Origin: JADJSS01 sp046329815
GTDB lineage: Bacteria; Bacteroidota; Bacteroidia; Chitinophagales; JADIYW01
Assembly (NCBI GenBank): GCA_046329815.1
Contig: JAXLTY010000002.1
Coordinates: 1,394,631-1,458,630, forward strand
Length of the DNA: 64,000 bases
Direction of reading: 5' to 3'
Positions 28,001 through 37,728 of the stretch are shown piece by piece. A model generated the notes under the pieces. That model was given only the letters and a program-made list of their open reading frames with translations, was not told the origin of the DNA and did no database searches. How positions within the stretch are numbered: the first letter of the stretch is position 1; the number at the start of each line of letters is the position of its first letter. The translations under genes and the position numbers were made by a program.

Positions 28001-30090
28001 ATAGTTTTATTGTATTGAACTTATCCGTTTCTGCAGCATTAACCACTACTATAACACGCGTGATTTGTCAAGGACAAAGTGTAACAGTTGGTCAGCATAC
28101 ATACAATGCTTCGGGCAATTACAAAGATACTTTACGATCTGTTGCCGGCTGCGACTCAATCGTTACATTAAACTTAACTGTGAATCCGGCAAAAGTAACA
28201 AACCTTTCACAAAATATTTGTCAAGGACAAAGTGTTCAGATCGGTCAGCATGTTTATACAACAACAGGAAATTACAAAGATACTTTGCGCACCACTTTAG
28301 GTTGCGACTCAATTGTCAACTTAGCGCTTACTGTAACCAATCAAATATTTAATAACATAGCAAGATCAATATGTGAAGGACAAAGTGTAACAGTTGCCAA
28401 CCATACTTACAATCAAACAGGCAGCTATAAAGATACTTTGCGTTCTGCTGCAGGTTGCGACTCTATCATCACTTTAAACTTAGTTGTAAATCCCAAAAAA
28501 TCTACTTCTATATCAAGAGCAATTTGTCAAGGTCAAACTTTTACCGTTGGTACACATGTATATAGCCAAGCCGGAAACTATAAAGATACTTTGCGTTCAA
28601 GCGCAGGTTGCGACTCTGTTGTCAATTTAACTTTACAGGTAAATCCAAATGTACGTTCAAGTATTGACAGAACCATTTGTGAAGGCGAAAATGTTGTTAT
28701 CGGTAATCAGACATTTAATACAACAGGAACATTTACTGTAGTATTACAAACTTCTCAAGGTTGCGATTCTACCGTAATATTGAATTTATTAGTTAATCCG
28801 AAAAAGGTAACGAATCTGTCACAGGAAATTTGTGAAGGCGATCGTGTTGTTATTGGCAACAGCATTTATACAACAACAGGAAATTATTCAGATACATTCA
28901 GAACAAGCTTGGATTGCGACTCCGTTGTCAATTTAAACTTGATTGTAAATCCAAAGAAATTCTCTGATTTGAATTTAACGATCTGTACCGGAAAAAGTGT
29001 TACCATCGGTGGACAAACATTTACCGTTGGCGGCAACTATCCTATCTTGTTCCAATCATCAAAAGGTTGCGACAGTACTGTAAATTTACATTTAGTATTC
29101 AGCGATACTATTGTGGAAAATATTACGCGCACCATTTGCGAAGGTGATACATTAACTGTTGAAAATCAAATTTTCACGCAAGCAGGAAATTATGTTATCA
29201 ATTTGAAAGCATTTGAAGGTTGTGATAGTGTGGTGAATCTGAACTTGATTGTAATAAATACTGTTCGCGAAAATGTACAACGTACTATCTGCGAAGGACA
29301 AACAACAACTATTGGCACTGAAACATTCAGCATCGCAGGAACTTACACCGTGTTATTGACAGCCGTTTCCGGTTGTGATAGTATCGTTCTTTTAGATTTG
29401 AAAGTGAATCCAAAAAAATCAACACAGATTGACAGTACAATTTGTCAAGGTAATAGTGTAACAATCGGAAATCATACATATACTCAAACAGGTAATTATA
29501 TTGACACACTTACTTCTTCACAAGGTTGTGACAGTACAGTCTTCCTGAATCTTGTTGTAAATCCATTGCCTGTAATCGATGCCATTGTTGATAATCCGTT
29601 AGTAGAAGCCGGCACTCAGGTACAATTAAATGTAACTACTGCTGAAACATTGAATTACAACTGGACACCTGCTACAGTAAGCAATGCGAACATTCAGAAT
29701 CCAACGGCAATAGTAAACGTACCGACATGGTTTGTAGTACAGGCAACCAATCCGCAAACATTGTGTAAAAACATAGATTCTGTTTTTGTTGGCTTAAAAG
29801 TCATTCCATGCTCAAAAGATAATGTATTTATACCAACTGCATTTTCGCCAAACAATGATGGCAATAATGATGTATTCTTAGTACGTTCCAGAACATTGGC
29901 TTCGGGAAAATTATTGATCTTCGACCGTTGGGGCAATAAAGTGTTTGAAAGCGATGACATGTCTATCGGCTGGAACGGAACATACAAAAATCAACCGGCA
30001 CAACTGGAAGTATATGGTTATTATTTTGTTGGCGACTGTTTAGATGGCGAACGAATTACATTAAAAGGTAATGTAACGCTGGTACGTTAA
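25060..30090 (+). CDS. T9SS type B cargo protein with SBBP propeller and 13 CDS-motif repeats
   Basis: The protein has 1676 residues with a short signal (about 20 residues). Residues 25-240 resemble the DUF7948 domain (ELDFVQNKGQWETPVLYKA). Residues 240-760 are SBBP-type beta-propeller repeats (FSTYLGGSSNE, WATYYGGSGTDAAYS). A PKD domain follows near 780-850 (WDFGDGTNTT). Then come 13 units of about 51 residues, each with a first Cys in (I)CxG and a second in GCDS; these are divergent from one another. One Ig-like domain and the type B sorting domain end the protein (FSPNNDGNNDVFLVRS). The same two-Cys unit is massively amplified in the next cargo gene. A weak TATATTCG box at 25031-25038 may be its own promoter. 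The role is probably in cell-surface adhesion; no catalytic site is seen. Confidence 0.9.
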   Translation: MQKLFAFFTILFVKLSLFSTDIKPELDFVQNKGQWETPVLYKADLKGGWVFLEKDELTYLFYDNSTIKHAHEKKGNSSPIFKGHVYKVKWLNANPNSTITESEQQEYYNNYFIGSDQSKWQSEVGLFRIIDYKNLYSNIDAKVYSEASSMKTDYIIHPNGNTNDIRLQYDGADNLKIDENGKLKITTSVNDVYELKPYAYQIKNGVKVEVICKYKLTGNVVSFVLPNGYNKNVDLIIDPTIIFSTYSGSFGDNWGSSATHDNNGNMFLGGIVLESGFPTTTGAFQTTFGGGTQSPNTLTTGSDVVITKLNATGTTRLFSTYLGGSSNEILASLICTPSNELIAVMPTSSSNFPTTLNAYDRTFNGGAATEAVEIYFPNGSDLAITKFNANGTALLGSTFFGGTGNDGLNLNDPTLFNYGDESRSDVALDNAGNIYVVSTTESNNIPGTTNKAQPAYGGGNADGMLAKFNATLSSLSWATYYGGSGTDAAYSIGLDNANNIFICGGTTSANIPGRSTGVNTAYMGGNCDGFVAKFDNNGNAVQSASYLGTSAYDQGFILDLDKNNNVYVFGQTLGTYPVTAGVYSNTNAKQFIHKLSNNLSTTGFSTVFGRANYNFVNISPTALLIDVCSNIYAVGWGGAVNTGNGSSGTGYTFNMPLTANALQSTTDGSDFYLINLGVDASSLIYASYLGENNSSVGDHVDGGTSRFDKNGVVYQAICGSCGATQGFPVTPGVVSTTNNSSNCNMVGVKYKFDLQALQIVSVTATPPRGCAPLSVNFSYTSTKPGTSFFWDFGDGTNTTTEFPSHTYNNPGTYTCKFIIRNPQDCNPVDSAFVTVVVAARSTGNITRTICQGRSTVFNGQTLTQAGTYRDTVTNSSGCDSIIVLTLVVNPSKTTNTTRNICQGQSTGFNGQTLTQAGTYRDTLLQQNGCDSFIVMTLVVNQPKTTNITRQICQGQTTVFNGQTLSQAGTYRDTLQTSAGCDSFIVLNLSVSAALTTTITRVICQGQSVTVGQHTYNASGNYKDTLRSVAGCDSIVTLNLTVNPAKVTNLSQNICQGQSVQIGQHVYTTTGNYKDTLRTTLGCDSIVNLALTVTNQIFNNIARSICEGQSVTVANHTYNQTGSYKDTLRSAAGCDSIITLNLVVNPKKSTSISRAICQGQTFTVGTHVYSQAGNYKDTLRSSAGCDSVVNLTLQVNPNVRSSIDRTICEGENVVIGNQTFNTTGTFTVVLQTSQGCDSTVILNLLVNPKKVTNLSQEICEGDRVVIGNSIYTTTGNYSDTFRTSLDCDSVVNLNLIVNPKKFSDLNLTICTGKSVTIGGQTFTVGGNYPILFQSSKGCDSTVNLHLVFSDTIVENITRTICEGDTLTVENQIFTQAGNYVINLKAFEGCDSVVNLNLIVINTVRENVQRTICEGQTTTIGTETFSIAGTYTVLLTAVSGCDSIVLLDLKVNPKKSTQIDSTICQGNSVTIGNHTYTQTGNYIDTLTSSQGCDSTVFLNLVVNPLPVIDAIVDNPLVEAGTQVQLNVTTAETLNYNWTPATVSNANIQNPTAIVNVPTWFVVQATNPQTLCKNIDSVFVGLKVIPCSKDNVFIPTAFSPNNDGNNDVFLVRSRTLASGKLLIFDRWGNKVFESDDMSIGWNGTYKNQPAQLEVYGYYFVGDCLDGERITLKGNVTLVR

Positions 30091-30301
30091 TAATATATTA
30101 ATACATTTAAATATAAAATACATTTTATATAATTAATTTTTTTTAATTATTTACATATGCTCTTTCTGTATGTAATTATTCAGTTTTTAGCTGGTATAGA
30201 AAGAAATAAATTATATCTATAGAAAATAACCAAAAAAGGTTACTTACCGATGACTATGTTATAACATTTAGCAATTTTTATTAACAAAAATTAAGTTTTC
30301 A

Positions 30302-30332
30302 TTTGCAATACAAGAAAATTGTTATACTTTTG
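30302..30332 (+). promoter_or_regulatory. promoter upstream of the repeat-adhesin operon
   Basis: TTTG (30302-30305) is followed after 19 bases by TACTTTTG (30325-30332), an exact -33/-7 match. It would drive 30451-30876 and the repeat adhesin behind it, with a leader of about 110 bases. The rest of the 360-bp gap 30091-30450 holds no gene and no strong terminator that I can see. Confidence 0.75.
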
Positions 30333-30450
30333 TTCGAGCCATAAACAACTGTAAAAGTCCCGTCGTAAACACCCAACTTTTGATACTAAAACAAACGTTC
30401 TAAATTTAGATCGTGTATTTATTTTTTGTCTCATTTAAAATAGTTAAACG

Positions 30451-30876
30451 ATGAAGTATTTATTTTACTTTTTATTTTTCACAGGCAGCATTTTAAAAAT
30501 GAATGCTCAGGACGAATCCAAAACATTTATACAAAAGAAAGATGAAGAAACTGCTTATTTAAGAAGCACTGAAATTATAATCAACAGCCAAACTTTTGAT
30601 TATAGAATATTAAAACATTACACTGAGACACAATTAAGAAGTTTGCCGAGTGCAAAGTTGAAACAAGTTCACTTTATTTATACTCAGTCTTATAGTGTAC
30701 AAGATCTGCAAAGTTGCCCTGATATGTCTTATAAAGATATCGATGTTGCCAAATTAGAGCGCTTCAGACTGGATGATGCTACAATAACAGTCGAATACGG
30801 TACTGACTGTAAGGTGAAAGTTACACTCATGTCAAAAAGTCAATTGCAACTATTCCTGAATCAAATTACTGAATAA
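30451..30876 (+). CDS. small secreted hypothetical protein
   Basis: The protein has 141 residues with an N-terminal signal peptide cleaved after NAQ (about residue 20). The mature part of 120 residues has no recognised domain. It has two Cys (CPD near 92, DCK near 123) that could form a disulfide in the periplasm. There is no type A or B sorting domain, so it is probably periplasmic rather than T9SS cargo. It is the first gene behind a strong promoter and is 62 bases ahead of the giant repeat adhesin, so an accessory or chaperone role for the adhesin is a reasonable guess only. Confidence 0.7.
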   Translation: MKYLFYFLFFTGSILKMNAQDESKTFIQKKDEETAYLRSTEIIINSQTFDYRILKHYTETQLRSLPSAKLKQVHFIYTQSYSVQDLQSCPDMSYKDIDVAKLERFRLDDATITVEYGTDCKVKVTLMSKSQLQLFLNQITE

Positions 30877-30938
30877 AACTTGTCGTTGTCTTTTTCGATA
30901 GGTATAAACAATTTAAAATACATCATAAATTTTATCCA

Positions 30939-32891
30939 ATGAAAAATAAAATTTTACTTTTCGCTCTGTTGACTTTCTGTACTATATGTGTTTCTTATGG
31001 TCAAACCTATACCATGTCTGGGAATAATGGTCAAACCATTACTACCTGTAAAGGAAATTTTGTGCAAGCTGGCACACTTTATAGTTGTTCCGGATATGGT
31101 AATAATCTAAATCAGACTATTACATTTTGTTCAGGTACGCCTGGCAGACCAATCAGAGTAAGCTTTCTGGCTTGGGATTTGGAAAACACTTTTGACCACT
31201 TATATGTTTATGATGGTCCAAGCACGTCTTCACCTCAAATTGCTGACATCACAGGTACTGATGATATTACAACTTATGGTGCAAGAGCATATACATCGTC
31301 TGGTACTTGTCTTACGTTCAGTTTTGTAACTGACGGATCAGTAGCCGGTTGTGGTTTCGATGCGATTATTGGTTGTTCACCACAGTCTTGCGGAACTAAT
31401 CAGCCAGCAGGTGATTTTTGCGGTACTTCACCTCAAATTTGCGATTTAAATGGCTATTGCGGAAATACAAGTGGCTGGTTTACTCCTGATAATACAGGTA
31501 TTGGTACAGTTGGCTCAGGAACTTTTTGCAGTAATATTCAAAATAACTCATGGTTGAGTTTCGTTGCATCTGCAACTACAGCTACTCTTACCATTACATC
31601 TTCAAACTGCGCCACAACAACTACCGGTATTCAGGCACAAGTATTTAGCAGTACAAACTGTACTTCATTTACTTCTAAATCCAATTGTGTAAATCAGACT
31701 ACTGGTCCGGGAACCAATACATTAACAGCTACTGCCTTAACCATCGGTCAAAAGTATTATGTCATGATTGATGGATTTAATGGTAATGCATGTGATTATA
31801 CGGTAAGCGCCAACACTGGTGTGCGTGTTATTACACTTACATCAACGCCTGCCAATTCAAGAATTTGTCCCGGACAAACTGCGACCATAAAAGTAAATGG
31901 CGCACCGAGCGGAACTACATTCAGTTGGACACCAACAGGAACAATTGTTGGCTCTACAACGGATTCAATAGTAACTGTTCGTCCGACAATTACAACTACA
32001 TATACTGTTGTAATTACACTACCGAATGGTTGCGGTATTCAAACTGAAAACTTTACGATTACAGTAAATCCAACTCCGACAACAAATATTACAAGAAATA
32101 TTTGTCAAGGTCAATCTACTGTATTTAATGGCCAAACGCTTACAACGGCTGGTACTTACCGTGATACATTTACTACATCGTTAGGTTGTGACAGTTTTGT
32201 GGTGTTGACTTTAAATGTAAATCCGGTTAAAACAACAAACTTACCGGACAGAGTATTATGTCAAGGACAATCTACTACATTCAACGGAAACACTATTACC
32301 ACATCTGGAACTTACAGAGATACCTTAACTACATCGTTAGGTTGTGATAGTTTTTTAATTTTGAATGTAATTGTAAATCCGGTTAAAACAACTAATATTT
32401 CGCAGGCAATCTGTAATGGCGCTTCGATTGTATTCAACGGACAAACCATTACAACTGCAGGTACTTATCGCGATACACTAACAACTTCTTTAGGTTGTGA
32501 TAGTTTCATCGTATTAACAGTAACTGTCAGACCTACTCCAACAACTAATATTTCTCAGGCAATCTGTAATGGTGCTTCGATCGTATTCAACGGACAAACC
32601 ATTACAACTGCAGGTACTTATCGCGATACACTAACAACTTCTTTAGGTTGTGATAGTTTCATCGTATTAACAGTAACTGTCAGACCTACTCCAACAACTA
32701 ATATTTCTCAGGCAATCTGTAATGGTGCTTCGATCGTATTCAACGGACAAACCATCACTAATGCAGGTACTTATCGTGATACATTAACAACTTCTTTAGG
32801 TTGTGATAGTTTCATCGTATTAACAGTAACTGTCAGACCTACTCCAACAACTAATATTTCTCATAAACAACTACTTATCGCGATACACTAA
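30939..32891 (+). CDS. giant repeat adhesin, 5' part (CUB domain plus first repeats)
   Basis: This 650-residue frame is the N-terminal part of a protein whose C-terminal part is 32983-38268; together they would be about 2,440 residues. The signal peptide ends at SYGQ (about residue 21). Residues 25-150 look like a CUB domain (LENTFDHLYVYDG, GCGFDAIIGC). Residues 155-290 resemble a pre-peptidase C-terminal-like domain (WLSFVASATTATLTI, YYVMIDGFNG). An Ig-like domain follows, then five intact 51-residue two-Cys units. The sixth unit is scrambled: after position 32863 the sequence jumps between fragments of the repeat and the frame runs to a stop at 32891. The downstream repeats resume in a different frame (net -2 bases). 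Either the gene is truly split or the assembly is wrong here. Confidence 0.85.
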   Translation: MKNKILLFALLTFCTICVSYGQTYTMSGNNGQTITTCKGNFVQAGTLYSCSGYGNNLNQTITFCSGTPGRPIRVSFLAWDLENTFDHLYVYDGPSTSSPQIADITGTDDITTYGARAYTSSGTCLTFSFVTDGSVAGCGFDAIIGCSPQSCGTNQPAGDFCGTSPQICDLNGYCGNTSGWFTPDNTGIGTVGSGTFCSNIQNNSWLSFVASATTATLTITSSNCATTTTGIQAQVFSSTNCTSFTSKSNCVNQTTGPGTNTLTATALTIGQKYYVMIDGFNGNACDYTVSANTGVRVITLTSTPANSRICPGQTATIKVNGAPSGTTFSWTPTGTIVGSTTDSIVTVRPTITTTYTVVITLPNGCGIQTENFTITVNPTPTTNITRNICQGQSTVFNGQTLTTAGTYRDTFTTSLGCDSFVVLTLNVNPVKTTNLPDRVLCQGQSTTFNGNTITTSGTYRDTLTTSLGCDSFLILNVIVNPVKTTNISQAICNGASIVFNGQTITTAGTYRDTLTTSLGCDSFIVLTVTVRPTPTTNISQAICNGASIVFNGQTITTAGTYRDTLTTSLGCDSFIVLTVTVRPTPTTNISQAICNGASIVFNGQTITNAGTYRDTLTTSLGCDSFIVLTVTVRPTPTTNISHKQLLIAIH

Positions 32892-35800
32892 CAACTTCTT
32901 TAGCATTAACAGGTACTTATCGCAGATACATACATTAACAACATCATTAGGTTGTGACAGCTTTATTGTATTAACGGTAACTGTGAATCCAACTCCAACT
33001 ACGAATATTTCGCGTGCAATTTGTAACGGTTCGTCAACAGTGTTCAATGGACAAACTATAACAACTGTAGGTACTTATCGTGATACACTAACAACTTCTT
33101 TAGGTTGTGACAGTTTCATCGTATTAACAGTAACTGTGAATCCAACTCCAACTACGAATATTTCGCGTGCTATTTGTAACGGTTCGTCAACAGTGTTCAA
33201 TGGACAAACTATAACAACTGCAGGTACTTATCGTGATACACTAACAACTTCTTTAGGTTGTGACAGTTTCATCGTATTAACAGTAACTGTGAATCCAACT
33301 CCAACTACGAATATTTCGCGTGCTATTTGTAACGGTTCGTCAACAGTGTTCAATGGACAAACTATAACAACTGCAGGTACTTATCGTGATACACTAACAA
33401 CTTCTTTAGGTTGTGACAGTTTCATCGTATTAACAGTAACTGTGAATCCAACTCCAACTACGAATATTTCGCGTGCTATTTGTAACGGTTCGTCAACAGT
33501 GTTCAATGGACAAACTATAACAACTGCAGGTACTTATCGTGATACACTAACAACTTCTTTAGGTTGTGACAGTTTTATTGTATTAACGGTAACTGTGAAT
33601 CCAACTCCAACAACAAATATTTCTCGCGCAATTTGTAATGGCTCTTCAACAGTGTTCAATGGACAAACTATAACAACTGCAGGTACTTATCGTGATACAC
33701 TAACAACTTCTTTAGGTTGTGACAGTTTCATCGTATTAACAGTAACTGTGAATCCAACTCCAACTACGAATATTTCTCGCGCAATTTGTAACGGTTCTTC
33801 AACAGTGTTCAATGGTCAAACAATCACAACTGCAGGTACTTATCGTGATACACTAACAACTTCATTAGGTTGTGACAGCTTTATTGTATTAACGGTAACT
33901 GTGAATCCAACTCCAACTACGAATATTTCTCGTGCAATTTGTAATGGCTCTTCAACAGTATTCAATGGACAAACAATCACAACTGCAGGTACTTATCGTG
34001 ATACACTAACAACTTCTTTAGGTTGTGACAGTTTCATCGTATTAACAGTAACTGTGAATCCAACTCCAACTACGAATATTTCTCGCGCAATTTGTAACGG
34101 TTCTTCAACAGTGTTCAATGGTCAAACAATCACAACTGCAGGTACTTATCGTGATACACTAACAACTTCATTAGGTTGTGACAGCTTTATTGTATTAACG
34201 GTAACTGTGAATCCAACTCCAACTACGAATATTTCTCGTGCAATTTGTAATGGCTCTTCAACAGTATTCAATGGACAAACAATCACAACTGCAGGTACTT
34301 ATCGTGATACACTAACAACTTCTTTAGGTTGCGACAGTTTCATCGTGTTAACTGTGACTGTAAATCCAACTCCAACTACGAATATTGCACAACAATTATG
34401 TAACGGACAAACGATTGTATTCAACGGACAAACGATCTCAACTGCAGGCACGTATAATGATACTTTAATTACATCACTAGGTTGTGACAGTTTCATCGTG
34501 TTGACAGTTACAGTTGTTCCATTCAAAACAACAAATATTGACCAAGCAATTTGTCCTGGTCAAAGCATAGTGTTTAACGGACAAACGATAACAACTGCCG
34601 GTACTTATCGTGATACTTTATTAACTTCTTTAGGTTGCGACAGTTTCATCGTATTAACTTTGACTGTAAATCCAACACCAACTACGAATATTTCTCGTGC
34701 AATCTGTAATGGTGCTTCGATTGTATTCAACGGACAAACAATAACAACTGCAGGTACTTATAGTGATACTTTAACAACTTCATTAGGTTGCGACAGTTTC
34801 ATCGTGTTAACTGTGACTGTGAATCCAACTCCAACTACGAATATTTCGCGTGCAATTTGTAACGGTTCTTCAACAGTGTTCAATGGACAAACTATAACAA
34901 CTGCAGGTACTTATCGTGATACATTAACAACTTCTTTAGGTTGCGACAGTTTCATCGTGTTAACTGTGACTGTAAATCCAACTCCAACTACGAATATTTC
35001 ACGTGCAATCTGTAATGGTGCTTCAACAGTATTCAATGGTCAAACGATCACTCAAGCTGGTACTTACCGTGATACTTTAGTTACTTCTTTAGGTTGTGAT
35101 AGTTTCATTGTTTTAACGGTGACTATAAATCCAACACCTACAACAAATATTGATCAGCAATTATGCAACGGACAAACAATCGTATTTAATGGACAAACCA
35201 TTTCTCAAGCAGGCACATACAGAGATACTTTAGTGACATCTTTAGATTGCGATAGCTTTATCGTATTGACAGTAACTGTTGTTCCATTTAAAACAACAAA
35301 TATTGATCAGGCAATTTGCCCAGGACAATCTATCCGATTCAACGGACAAGTTATTACAACTGCCGGTACTTACAGAGACACTTTAGTAACTTCTTTAGGA
35401 TGTGATAGTTTCATTGTATTAACCGTTACTATCAATCCAACACCTACTACGAATATTTCTCGTGCTATTTGTAACGGTTCTTCAACAGTATTCAATGGTC
35501 AAACGATAACAACTGCAGGTACCTATCGTGATACATTAGTAACTTCTTTAGGTTGTGATAGTTTCATTGTATTAACCGTTACTATCAATCCAACACCTAC
35601 TACGAATATTTCTCGTGCTATTTGTAACGGTTCTTCAACAGTATTCAATGGTCAAACGATAACAACTGCAGGTACCTATCGTGATACATTAGTAACTTCT
35701 TTAGGTTGTGATAGTTTCATTGTATTAACTGTGACTGTAAATCCAACACCTACAACAAATATTTCACGTGCCATCTGTAATGGTTCTTCTACCGTATTTA

Positions 35801-37728
35801 ATGGTCAAACGATCACTCAAGCTGGTACTTACCGTGATACATTAGTAACTTCTTTAGGTTGTGATAGTTTCATTGTTTTAACGGTGACTGTAAATCCAAC
35901 ACCTACAACAAATATTGATCAGCAATTATGCAACGGACAAACAATCGTATTTAATGGACAAACCATTTCTCAAGCAGGCACATACAGAGATACTTTAGTG
36001 ACATCTTTAGGTTGCGATAGCTTTATCGTATTGACAGTAACTGTTGTTCCATTCAAAACAACAAATATTAGTCAGGCGATTTGTCCTGGACAAACTATTC
36101 AATTCAATGGTGGTGTTATCACTGCTGCCGGTACTTACAGAGACACTTTAGTAACTTCTTTAGGTTGTGATAGTTTCATCGTATTAACTGTGACTGTAAA
36201 TCCAACTCCAACTACGAATATTTCACGTGCCATCTGTAATGGTTCTTCTACCGTATTTAATGGTCAAACCATTACAACTGCAGGTACTTATCGTGATACA
36301 TTAACAACTTCATTAGGTTGTGATAGCTTCATCGTATTAACGGTGACTGTAAATCCAACGCCAACTACAAATATTTCGCGTGCAATTTGTAACGGTTCTT
36401 CAACAGTATTCAATGGTCAAACAATCACTCAAGCTGGTACTTACCGTGATACTTTAACGACTTCATTAGGTTGTGACAGTTTCATCGTATTAACGGTAAC
36501 TGTGAATCCAACACCAACTACGAATATTTCTCAAACGATTTGCAATGGTTCTTCAATAGTGTTCAATGGTCAAACAATCAGCGCTGCAGGAACTTACAAC
36601 GATACATTAACTACATCTTTAGGTTGCGATAGTTTTGTTGTATTAACTGTATTCGTAAATCCAACGCCGGCTACACTATTACAACAAGCAATTTGCCAAG
36701 GTTCGTCAATTACATTCAATGGACAAGTGATTACCGCAGCAGGTACATATAATGATACTTTAGTAACTTCTTTAGGTTGTGATAGCTTCATAGTCTTAAC
36801 TGTTACTGTAAATCCAACACCGACTACACAAATCACTCAAACGATTTGCGACGGTTCTTCAATAGTGTTCAATGGTCAAGCAATCAACGCTGCAGGAACT
36901 TACAACGATACATTAACTACATCTTTAGGTTGTGATAGTTTTGTTGTATTAACTGTATTCGTAAATCCAACGCCGACTACACTATTACAACAAGCAATTT
37001 GCCAAGGTTCGTCAATTACATTCAACGGACAAGTGATTACCGCAGCAGGTACATATAATGATACATTAGTTACATCTTTAGGTTGTGATAGCTTCATCGT
37101 ATTAACTGTGACTGTAAATCCAACACCGACTACACAAATCACTCAAACGATTTGCGATGGTTCTTCAATAGTGTTCAATGGTCAAACAATCAGCGCTGCA
37201 GGAACTTACAACGATACATTAACTACATCTTTAGGTTGTGATAGCTTTGTTGTGCTTACTTTATTTGTAAATCCAGCACCAACTACACAAATTCAACAAT
37301 CTATTTGCCAGGGTTCATCTGTTGTGTTCAACAACCAGGTATTAACAGAAGCTGGTGTTTACAGCGACACTTTAGTTACTTCATTAGGTTGTGACAGTTT
37401 TGTAGTTCTTACATTATCTATCAATCCAACGCCAACAACAAACTTGAACCAGGCAATTTGCAACGGAACAAGTTATCCATTCAATGGTCAGAATATTTCT
37501 GTTCCTGGTGTATATATTGATACTTTAGTTACAGTTCAAGGTTGCGACAGTTTCGTAGTTCTTAATTTGACTATTAATTCTGCACCTGTTACCAGTTTCC
37601 GACAATCAATTTGTGCAGGTTCAAGTTTTGAATTCAATGGCAAAAGCATTACTGAATCAGGTACATACTTAGATACATTAACTACTTCATTAGGTTGTGA
37701 TAGTATCTTAAGTTTATCATTAACAGTA
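32067..37728. repeat. 153-bp tandem repeat array, 37 units in nested orders
   Basis: Units start at 32067 and recur every 153 bases (one is 156), then resume at 32986 for 31 further exact 153-bp steps ending at 37728. Unit 6 (32835-32985) is scrambled and 151 bases long. Block 32986-34362 is nine near-identical units. Block 34363-36657 is a five-unit (765-bp) higher-order repeat present three times (starts 34363, 35128, 35893), each opening with an LCNGQ unit then an ICPGQ unit. Block 36658-37269 is a two-unit (306-bp) repeat present twice. Units 29-31 are divergent. The array lies inside the adhesin coding region. Confidence 0.95.
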
